NCBI GenBank assembly: GCA_030152275.1 | Contig: JASLHF010000249.1 | Location: 1-11,252 of the forward strand | Source: Acinetobacter sp. | GTDB lineage: Bacteria; Pseudomonadota; Gammaproteobacteria; Pseudomonadales; Moraxellaceae | Length of the DNA stretch: 11,252 nt | Direction: 5' to 3' | Shown here: one piece after another, positions 1 through 5,255 of the stretch | Layout: the number at the start of each line of letters is the position of its first letter | Numbering within the stretch: the stretch's first letter is position 1 | The notes under the pieces: model-generated | Told to the model about the DNA's origin: nothing | The model's input: the letters and a program-made list of their open reading frames with translations, nothing else | Databases searched by the model: none | Program-made: the position numbers and the translations under genes

Positions 1-76
1 CTTGGTGAATGCTGTTTAAACGCAAAAAAAAATGGTTTTTAGCGATGTTTTGCTAAAACACAGTAGATTTATAGTT

Positions 77-93
77 GATTTAAGAAAAAAATC
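77..93. other. Small hairpin in block A, supported by a compensatory change
   Basis: GATTT (77-81) pairs with AAATC (89-93) around a 7-base A-rich loop. In the second block A the same arms read GAGTT (8788-8792) and AACTC (8800-8804). The T79-A91 pair has become G-C, so pairing is kept by a double change. A competing longer stem (77-85 with 92-100) exists in copy 1 but is broken by one mismatch in copy 2. One covarying pair is modest evidence that the structure is maintained, either as RNA or in single-stranded DNA. Confidence 0.5.
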
Positions 94-336
94 TTAAATC
101 GCAAATGAGATCATTAAGCTAGTGTCTACGAGCGAACTACAGGGATCTAAATTTTTTCACCTGTTTTTCCCTGATTACAGGCTCCCCTGTGTATCAAGAA
201 CTCAGAATCAGAGCATCCCGAATGGGTGCGAACTGATTACGATGGCTTTATGTCGAGCGAAGCGAGTGAAAAAGTTCTATGAGCGAAGCGAATTCCTAGT
301 TGCTTTTCTTTTTTAAAAGTCACGAAATTTTAAGCC

Positions 337-412
337 AAAAATTGCCCCTACGAACTGAGCGAAAGCGAAGTTCAATAGAGTTTGAGCGTAGCGAAAACCG
401 AGGGCAATTTTT
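337..412. other. Long inverted repeat with nested hairpin in block A
   Basis: AAAAATTGCCC (337-347) and GGGCAATTTTT (402-412) form a perfect 11-bp stem. Inside it GAACT (352-356) pairs with AGTTC (369-373). The right arm ends in a T-run, so it could terminate rightward transcription, but the 54-base interior makes a simple terminator less convincing. The same structure is at 9049-9124. The two interior bases that change between copies (399-400) lie outside the stem. Confidence 0.5.
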
Positions 413-498
413 CCTTGCCTGGGCTTTTAATTATTTTTAAAGTTTTTAAATGCTTTTAGACATGCTGAAAGCCTTTATTTACAACACTTTCAAAGGAT

Positions 499-586
499 AT
501 ATGTCCACGTTTACCTTGCAATATGTCCACGTTTACCTTGCAATATGTCCACGTTTACCTTGCAATATGACTACGTTTACCTTGCA
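499..586 (+). repeat. Replicon 1 iterons (4 x 22 bp)
   Basis: Four contiguous 22-bp direct repeats start at 499, 521, 543 and 565. The first three are identical, with left part ATATGTCC, core ACGTTTACC and right part TTGCA. The fourth has ATATGACT on the left instead, which is the left part of the replicon 2 iterons. A further partial left part (AAGTCCAC, 588-595) follows. Arrays of this size, about 50 bp upstream of a Rep_3 initiator gene, are the usual Rep binding sites of theta-replicating iteron plasmids. The AT-rich stretch 587-634 is the likely melting region. The 86 bp before the array (413-498) are AT-rich with no gene. Confidence 0.93.
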
Positions 587-614
587 TAAGTCCACAAATA
601 ATATTAACGTGTAC

Positions 615-623
615 TTATACACA
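615..623 (+). promoter_or_regulatory. DnaA box
   Basis: TTATACACA matches the TTATNCACA consensus exactly and lies between the iterons and the initiator gene, where iteron origins often keep a DnaA site. No equivalent exact match was seen at the replicon 2 origin. Confidence 0.55.
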
Positions 624-634
624 ATAAAAAATTA

Positions 635-1594
635 GTGGCTATGAGAGATTTAGTTGTAAAAGATAATGCCTTAATAAATGCTAGCTATAACTTAGATTTA
701 GTAGAACAACGTTTAATACTATTAGCCATTGTTGAAGCACGTGAAAGTGGTAGAGGTATTAATGCGAATGATCCATTAGAAGTTCATGCTGATAGTTATA
801 TCAATCAATTTGGCGTACACCGCAATACAGCCTATCAAGCTCTAAAAGATGCTTGTAAAGATCTTTTTGCACGTCAGTTTAGTTATCAAGAAAAAAAGGC
901 TAATGGGAATATCAGAAATGTTATGAGTCGCTGGGTTTCTCAGATTGCTTATAACGACAATGAAGCGACTGTAGACCTAATATTTGCTCCAGCTGTCGTT
1001 CCATTCATCACCAGGTTAGAAGAGCAATTTACGAAATATGAACTACAACAAGTCAGTAGCCTTAGTAGTGCTTATGCTATTCGTTTATATGAGCTTCTAA
1101 TTCAATGGCGAAGTGCTGGTAAAACACCAATTATAGAGCTACAAGAGTTCAGAAAAAAATTAGGTGTTCTTGATAATGAATATTTACGGATGGCTCACTT
1201 AAAAGAACGTGTGCTAGAACTTTCAATTAAGCAGATAAATGAACATACAGATATTTGTGTAAAGTATGAGCAGCATAAACGGGGGCGCTCAATATCTGGT
1301 TTTTCGTTTAACTTTAAACAGAAAAAAAAGGACTCTCCACCTCTAGTAGATAGAGATCCTAATACTTTAGATTTCTTTACAAAGATGACTGATGCACAAC
1401 GCCATATGTTTGCAAATAAACTTTCTGAACTTCCTGAAATGGGTCGTTATTCCCAGGGAACTGAAAGCTATCCGCAATTTGCTGTTCGTATTGCTGAGAT
1501 GCTGCAAGACCCTGACCGAATAAAAGAACTATACCCATACCTAAAAAAAGTGGGATATATGCCATCAAATAAAAAGGACACCGTAAATGGCTAA
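635..1594 (+). CDS. repM: RepM/RepB replication initiator (Rep_3 family), replicon 1
   Basis: Initiator of plasmid theta replication that binds the iterons at 499-586, opens the adjacent AT-rich DNA and recruits host replication proteins. At 319 aa it has the usual Rep_3 length. The N-terminus (KDNALINASYNLDLVEQRL) is the characteristic first winged-helix segment of Acinetobacter initiators. The segment SSAYAIRLYELLIQWR (about residues 147-162) is the conserved core of the second winged helix, which reads the iteron. GTG 635 gives the longest frame, but ATG 641 is an equal candidate because it aligns with the start of the second initiator at 9405; neither has a clear Shine-Dalgarno sequence. 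The stop codon overlaps the next gene by 8 bases, so the two are probably one operon. Expression is probably repressed by Rep binding at the origin (family knowledge). It shares by eye roughly 70% of residues with the initiator at 9405-10328. Confidence 0.95.
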   Translation: MAMRDLVVKDNALINASYNLDLVEQRLILLAIVEARESGRGINANDPLEVHADSYINQFGVHRNTAYQALKDACKDLFARQFSYQEKKANGNIRNVMSRWVSQIAYNDNEATVDLIFAPAVVPFITRLEEQFTKYELQQVSSLSSAYAIRLYELLIQWRSAGKTPIIELQEFRKKLGVLDNEYLRMAHLKERVLELSIKQINEHTDICVKYEQHKRGRSISGFSFNFKQKKKDSPPLVDRDPNTLDFFTKMTDAQRHMFANKLSELPEMGRYSQGTESYPQFAVRIAEMLQDPDRIKELYPYLKKVGYMPSNKKDTVNG

Positions 1595-2162
1595 GTTATC
1601 ACTAAGTGAAGTATCTAAAAAATTCCATGTGGATAGATCAACCATTTACAGAGCTGTACGTAACGGACGTTTATCACGCTCCAGTGATGGACAATTCGAT
1701 CTAGCAGAGGTCATCCGATGCTTTGGAGAACCTGAGCAAACATCTCAAAAAATTGAATCATCTAAGCAAGAAGGTGATGAATCTACAAAAAAACTTATTG
1801 CCCATTTAGAAAATGAAGTCAAAAAATACCAAGAACGTGAAGAACGGTTAATGCAACAAATTGACCGTATGCAAACACTCATTGAGCTGAAAAGTGTTGC
1901 ACCTGCCACAGCAGCACCACAACAAGATGCTACGGCATGCGACACCGATCTACCACAGCATGCGACAACACAACAAGACAATGATAATAAAAAGAATAAT
2001 GAATTAAATATTGCAGAAAATGTGGCAGTGCCACAGCAAGAAACTACGGCATACCACACCCAAACGCTACAGCATGCCACGTTGAAGAATGTGGCAGTGC
2101 CACAACACAAAAAACGTGGATTATTTGGCCGTGTGCTAAATGCTGTTTTTGATCATGACTGA
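1587..2162 (+). CDS. Plasmid replication-associated DNA-binding protein (HTH), replicon 1
   Basis: 191 aa. The start ATG lies within the end of repM (8-base overlap) behind AAGGA (1574-1578) with 8-base spacing, so translation is probably coupled. Residues about 4-30 form a helix-turn-helix (LSEVSKKFHVDRSTIYRAV) followed by NGRLSRSSDG, as in the small replication proteins that accompany RepM on Acinetobacter plasmids. Residues about 60-105 are a charged coiled-coil, which suggests oligomerisation. A Gln/Thr/Ala-rich linker then contains imperfect repeats of the PQQ-x-TA...LQHAT type. The last 17 residues (KKRGLFGRVLNAVFDHD) keep a basic-hydrophobic tail also seen in the paralogue at 10389-10949. 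The family is found next to rep, but its exact role (copy control, partition or accessory initiation) is not established by this sequence. The general layout (N-terminal HTH plus long coil) is reminiscent of KfrA-like proteins; I would not assign that name. Confidence 0.85.
   Translation: MAKLSLSEVSKKFHVDRSTIYRAVRNGRLSRSSDGQFDLAEVIRCFGEPEQTSQKIESSKQEGDESTKKLIAHLENEVKKYQEREERLMQQIDRMQTLIELKSVAPATAAPQQDATACDTDLPQHATTQQDNDNKKNNELNIAENVAVPQQETTAYHTQTLQHATLKNVAVPQHKKRGLFGRVLNAVFDHD
2021..2104. repeat. Paired 15-bp palindromes inside the HTH gene linker
   Basis: The sequence TGTGGCAGTGCCACA occurs at 2021-2035 and again at 2090-2104. Each copy is a palindrome around a central G and encodes part of NVAVPQ. 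Nearby, GCATGCGACA occurs at 1935-1944 and 1958-1967. The linker has grown by small duplications in unit 1; the paralogue in replicon 2 has none of these. Confidence 0.8.
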
Positions 2163-2182
2163 GCAATCTAGGGAGAGAAATC

Positions 2183-2326
2183 ATGCCGAAACTGAAAGAC
2201 ATTGCCCTGGGCATTATTGTGGCTCCGCTGCTGATCCCGATTATGCTAATTGCATCGTACCAGGATAAAAAGGCACTGAAGAAAGAGCTGGATGAACGCC
2301 AAAAAGAAAAAGCTCAGGCTTCCTGA
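2183..2326 (+). CDS. Small single-span membrane protein, unknown function
   Basis: A 47-codon ORF from ATG 2183 to TGA 2324-2326, behind a strong Shine-Dalgarno (AGGGAGAG, about 2170-2177) and 20 bases after the HTH gene, so it is plausibly the third gene of the rep operon. Residues about 8-25 (ALGIIVAPLLIPIMLIAS) form one hydrophobic span. The C-terminal 20 residues are highly charged (KKALKKELDERQKEK). Codons are strikingly G/C-ending (many CTG, CCG, GCC, ATC) compared with the AT-rich neighbours, which suggests a different origin. There is no counterpart in replicon 2, where a deletion between short repeats would remove it (see findings). I do not recognise the family. Small membrane proteins on plasmids include toxins and inner-membrane regulators, but nothing here decides between them. 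Confidence 0.6.
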   Translation: MPKLKDIALGIIVAPLLIPIMLIASYQDKKALKKELDERQKEKAQAS

Positions 2327-2395
2327 TTATTCACCTAGGCTTATTAAAGCCGTGGAACATTGCTCAATAAGTAGGCGTGGAACGTGAAAAATCAT

Positions 2396-2425
2396 AAAAA
2401 AAGCCCGAACAGGGATGCTCGGGCT
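2396..2425 (-). terminator. Rho-independent terminator facing leftward
   Basis: AGCCCGA (2402-2408) and TCGGGCT (2419-2425) form a GC-rich 7-bp stem with a 10-base loop. A run of seven A (2396-2402) lies on the left, which is a U-run only in a minus-strand transcript. There is no T-run on the right. It should therefore stop transcription coming leftward from the pdif side, including that of the small gene at 2510-2713, and not that of the rep operon. Confidence 0.8.
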
Positions 2426-2471
2426 ATAAACTAGAAACTACAGTGTTGAATTATAAGGATAATTATACAGC

Positions 2472-2499
2472 ATTTCGTATAACGTGTATTATGTTAATT
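2472..2499 (+). other. pdif site (XerC/XerD recombination site), C/D orientation
   Basis: XerC arm ATTTCGTATAA (2472-2482), spacer CGTGTA, XerD arm TTATGTTAATT (2489-2499): a 28-bp site of the plasmid dif-like type known from Acinetobacter. It is the left boundary of the restriction-modification module; an opposite-facing partner is at 6298-6325. Confidence 0.9.
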
Positions 2500-2509
2500 T
2501 TAGGAAAAC

Positions 2510-2713
2510 TTAACCATTTATGATGTACATCTTCTGATTATTTGGATTCTGCCATTTCTGCTGTTTCCCTGTACTTTCAAGAATGACTCCTGATTCTAGC
2601 TCAAGAGAAATAATTTCACCTTTTGCGTTGATAGTCGCAATAAAATTTTGAAGCTGATCTTTTCTATCTTTAGGATAACACTCATATCCTTTAACGATTT
2701 TGATTTTGTTCAT
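2510..2713 (-). CDS. Small hypothetical protein, divergent from the R-M operon
   Basis: 67 aa if the ATG at 2713 is used (MNKIKIVKGYECYPKDRKDQ...). The frame is open further upstream to a TTG at 2776 (88 aa), but the ATG start gives a more protein-like N-terminus. The Shine-Dalgarno sequence is weak either way. The composition suggests a small beta-rich fold (FIATINAKGEIISLELESGV) with a polar, Asn/Gln-rich end. No helix-turn-helix is visible, so it does not look like a classical R-M controller (C) protein. It ends 10 bases right of the pdif and is read toward the leftward terminator at 2396-2425. The position beside the R-M operon, inside the same module, hints at a linked role such as regulation or an anti-restriction function; this is a guess. 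I do not recognise the family. Confidence 0.5.
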   Translation of the reverse strand: MNKIKIVKGYECYPKDRKDQLQNFIATINAKGEIISLELESGVILESTGKQQKWQNPNNQKMYIING

Positions 2714-2832
2714 AAAACAATCTGACCTATAAATTACGAGATTAGAGTACCTTTTTTTGCATAAAATTTCAGGCAAGAACCTGTTTCTTTCGCTATCATC
2801 CCTTCTGATTTTCTATTTCTAAAGGTCTTAAT

Positions 2833-3873
2833 TTGAAGTCTTTACGTACTTTAGATTTATTTTCTGGTGCTGGTGGCTTATCACTAGGTTTTCATAAAGC
2901 AGGATTTCATACTGTTGCTGCCATAGATAACAATGCTCCTGCTCTTGAAACTTTTGCCAAGAACTTCATAGGTTCTAAAACCTATAATATTGATCTTTCT
3001 GATATTGATAATCCTGCTTTTACTGAAATTCAGGATATTGATGTAATGTTAGGAGGTCCACCTTGTCAGGGTTTTTCAATAGCAGGAAAACGAGATGTTA
3101 ATGATCCTAGAAACACATTGTTCATTAGTTACTTAAAGTTAGTTGAAAAATACTCGCCAAAAGCTGTTGTTATAGAAAATGTCCCTAATATTCTAAGTAT
3201 GAACAAAGGTGATTTTGCTAACCAAATTGTTGCTGGCTTAAATCAGTTGGGATATGACGTTTGCGTTCTAAAATTAAATGCTGCTGATTTTGGTGTTCCC
3301 CAAAGTAGGAAACGTGCTTTTTTCATTGGTTTAAAAGAAGGTATGTTTCCTATCCATGAATTAGAAGCTGTAAAAATTAGTTCGCCAATTACAACAGGTG
3401 ACGCTCTATCAGATCTACCACTGCTAGAAGAAAATTTAGGTTCAGAAATTGAAGAGTATCTATGTCCGCCTTTAAATGATTATCAGAGTTTAATGCGTAC
3501 TAAAAGCCATCAACTTTATAATCATCAAGCAGTTGATCATAAAGAGCAAACCAAAAATATTATTGCCTTAGTACCAGATGGGGGTAATTATAAGGATTTA
3601 CCAGAAGAGTTACGTTTAACTCGAAAAGTAAATATTGCATGGACTCGTATGAACAGTAAAAAACCTTGTTTTACGATTGATGCTGGTCATAACCATCATT
3701 TTCATTACAAAGCTAATCGAGTTCCAACAGTAAGAGAATGTGCTCGTATTCAGTCATTCCCTGATGATTTTATCTTTGTTGGAAACCGTACTAGTCAATA
3801 TAGACAGGTAGGTAATGCTGTGCCACCATTGTTAGCACAAAAAATTGCAGAAATTATTTATAAATTACTATGA
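2833..3873 (+). CDS. DNA (cytosine-5) methyltransferase, R-M subunit M1
   Basis: Transfers a methyl group from S-adenosylmethionine to C5 of cytosine to protect host DNA. All main C5-methyltransferase motifs are visible in 346 aa: motif I DLFSGAGG (8-15), motif IV GGPPCQGFS with catalytic Cys78 (74-82), motif VI ENV (115-117), motif VIII QSRKR (157-161), motif IX RECARIQSFP (301-310) and motif X GNAVPP (327-332). The variable target-recognition region falls between about 190 and 295. The start is TTG 2833 behind AAAGG (2821-2825), 7 bases away; it begins directly at motif I, leaving no N-terminal regulatory HTH. The stop overlaps the next gene's start as ATGA. With the second methyltransferase at 5248 it probably protects the two strands of an asymmetric site. 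Confidence 0.96.
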   Translation: MKSLRTLDLFSGAGGLSLGFHKAGFHTVAAIDNNAPALETFAKNFIGSKTYNIDLSDIDNPAFTEIQDIDVMLGGPPCQGFSIAGKRDVNDPRNTLFISYLKLVEKYSPKAVVIENVPNILSMNKGDFANQIVAGLNQLGYDVCVLKLNAADFGVPQSRKRAFFIGLKEGMFPIHELEAVKISSPITTGDALSDLPLLEENLGSEIEEYLCPPLNDYQSLMRTKSHQLYNHQAVDHKEQTKNIIALVPDGGNYKDLPEELRLTRKVNIAWTRMNSKKPCFTIDAGHNHHFHYKANRVPTVRECARIQSFPDDFIFVGNRTSQYRQVGNAVPPLLAQKIAEIIYKLL

Positions 3874-5255
3874 CTTACATACATACCGATCAATTTCGTT
3901 GTGCAATTATTCGTGGGAAAGCTCAAGCAGAATTAGACAATTTATTGCCTTACTATACTTCTGTTATTTCCAAGATATGTCCTACTTCTAAAGAAAATTT
4001 TGATAAATTCTTTAACCAAGAATTAGCCAATCTCTTAGGTGAAGAAACTACTAAAAAAACTTTAGATAATCACAGGACTGAGATAGCAGGGAAACTATTC
4101 GGTATGTATTACATTGATGCTCAAAAGGTAGTACATATTTCTGAACGCACTTTAAAACTCTTAGAAGACAATGATCAACCTGCTTTCTTCAAAGATTTAT
4201 GTTTAAAGATGCAATTTCCTTCAGGTATGAACGCTAAGTACACTGTATTTGAGCAAATCAACCTCGGTATTAATATACGACAACTATGCTTCCTCATAGC
4301 GGTCTTAAAACAATGTGATGACCTAGGTATTTTTTTAAATGTAAAGCAAATTGGCTATTATGTTCTTAATTCAAAGTCAGTGCTAACTAGGCAGGCCACC
4401 CCTGAACAAGTAGTAGAACAGATTCAAATAGATCTTGGTTCAAACATATTAAGAGAAATTCCAAATCCTAATAACAAAGCATCATCTTATTTATATCAAC
4501 ATGTAAAAGAGCAACTCACTCTTTTACAATTGGCTAATATCATCACCCTTTCTGGAACCTCATATAAAATTAATTTGAATGAGGGAGATTTTATTGAGTT
4601 TATGATTGATTTAGCTTTAAAAGATCCAGATTTTGATTTCTATTCTTACGAGGATCTAAATAAAGTTGAAAATTATAAAGCTTTACAAATTTCATGGGAT
4701 TTCTTTATATCTAAAATATCTGATGTCCCACCTCAACTACTTAATAGTAATGTATCTGAAATTTTAACATCAGGCCTTTCTCATATTCCTAATATAGATC
4801 CAAGTATTACTCGAAGCTTTGTTAATACAAAAGACCTTGGAGATGCTGGAGAGGCTTTCGTTTTCGAATATGAGAAGAATTTGCTAAAACCTTACTTCCT
4901 AGAACATAAAGTTCAAAACAAAGCTCATTTACGTGGAATTGGATTTGATATTGAGTCATTCTCTTATGAAGAAACTAGAGAAAAATACATTGAAGTGAAA
5001 GCAACTCGCAGGACAACTCCTATGCCAGAAAATTTCGCTGAAGATATAATTAATGTTACTAAGAATGAATGGATCGCTGCAGAGCAACATCAAGATAACT
5101 TTTATGTTTATCGGGTCATATTCCATAATAGTGGTGTCCAATTATTCCGCATTCAAAATCCATACAAACACTATTCAGATGGAACTATTTCTGCCATTCC
5201 TCTAACATACCGCCTCTCCTTCTCCAATCATTCAGGCTCATTCCAAGATGTTTAA
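3870..5255 (+). CDS. Restriction endonuclease with C-terminal DUF3883-like PD-(D/E)XK nuclease domain
   Basis: 461 aa, lying between two cytosine methyltransferases, overlapping the first by 4 bases (ATGA) and the second by 8. This is the expected place for the cognate nuclease. The last 140 residues resemble the DUF3883 nuclease-like domain: GDAGEAFVFEYEK (324-336), then GIGFDIES with Asp360, then IEVKAT with Glu375 and Lys377, then TKNEW (397-401). Asp360...Glu375-x-Lys377 is the likely metal-binding catalytic set of a PD-(D/E)XK fold. The first 320 residues are unfamiliar and probably hold DNA recognition, which would resemble a type IIS layout (N-terminal recognition, C-terminal cleavage). 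Translational coupling after the first methyltransferase could help modification precede cutting. No ATPase or helicase motif is present, so it is not a McrBC-type or type I/III enzyme. Nuclease call firm by context; specificity unknown. Confidence 0.85.
   Translation: MTYIHTDQFRCAIIRGKAQAELDNLLPYYTSVISKICPTSKENFDKFFNQELANLLGEETTKKTLDNHRTEIAGKLFGMYYIDAQKVVHISERTLKLLEDNDQPAFFKDLCLKMQFPSGMNAKYTVFEQINLGINIRQLCFLIAVLKQCDDLGIFLNVKQIGYYVLNSKSVLTRQATPEQVVEQIQIDLGSNILREIPNPNNKASSYLYQHVKEQLTLLQLANIITLSGTSYKINLNEGDFIEFMIDLALKDPDFDFYSYEDLNKVENYKALQISWDFFISKISDVPPQLLNSNVSEILTSGLSHIPNIDPSITRSFVNTKDLGDAGEAFVFEYEKNLLKPYFLEHKVQNKAHLRGIGFDIESFSYEETREKYIEVKATRRTTPMPENFAEDIINVTKNEWIAAEQHQDNFYVYRVIFHNSGVQLFRIQNPYKHYSDGTISAIPLTYRLSFSNHSGSFQDV

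Larger units (their letters stand above)
1..471. repeat. Direct-repeat block A, copy 1 (conserved, probably noncoding)
   Basis: This block recurs at 8712-9182. The first 8 bases are identical to the last codons and stop of the mobA gene that ends at 8719, so a second mobA 3' end probably lies just upstream of the window. Bases 122-398 differ between the copies by one substitution (A241/G) and one A indel, while bases 1-121 carry eight substitutions. The block holds several inverted repeats and four copies of a GAGCG(A/T)AGCGA-like motif (255-265, 281-291, 357-368 with an extra A, 384-394). A 64-codon GTG-start frame at 122-316 is open in both copies. Its only difference is a Met/Val change, it has no Shine-Dalgarno sequence, and it spans the repeats, so I do not call it a gene. 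The location between mobA and the iterons suggests a replication or transfer accessory region; that role is inferred. Confidence 0.9.
2326..2503. repeat. Direct-repeat block B, copy 1
   Basis: Aligns without gaps to 10954-11131. Similarity is weak over the first 25 bases and nearly complete from about 2370 to 2503. The block carries two copies of CGTGGAAC (2351-2358, 2376-2383), a terminator hairpin and a pdif site, and similarity ends 4 bases after the pdif. It forms the conserved right-hand border of each replicon cassette. Confidence 0.92.

Noticed and set aside
122..316. 64-codon ORF, repeated at 8833-9027
   Set aside because: Identical by DNA duplication, not by coding constraint: the single difference is non-synonymous, there is no Shine-Dalgarno, and it covers repeats and hairpins.
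499..586. CRISPR-like array
   Set aside because: Repeats are contiguous with no spacers and sit before a Rep_3 gene, so they are iterons.
450..635. 61-codon ORF across the iterons
   Set aside because: It is a translation of the 22-bp iterons and the AT-rich origin; the repeated peptide reflects the DNA repeats.
1745..2110. 121-codon minus-strand ORF
   Set aside because: Antisense shadow of the HTH gene; its Cys/Val-rich repeats mirror the Gln/Thr linker.
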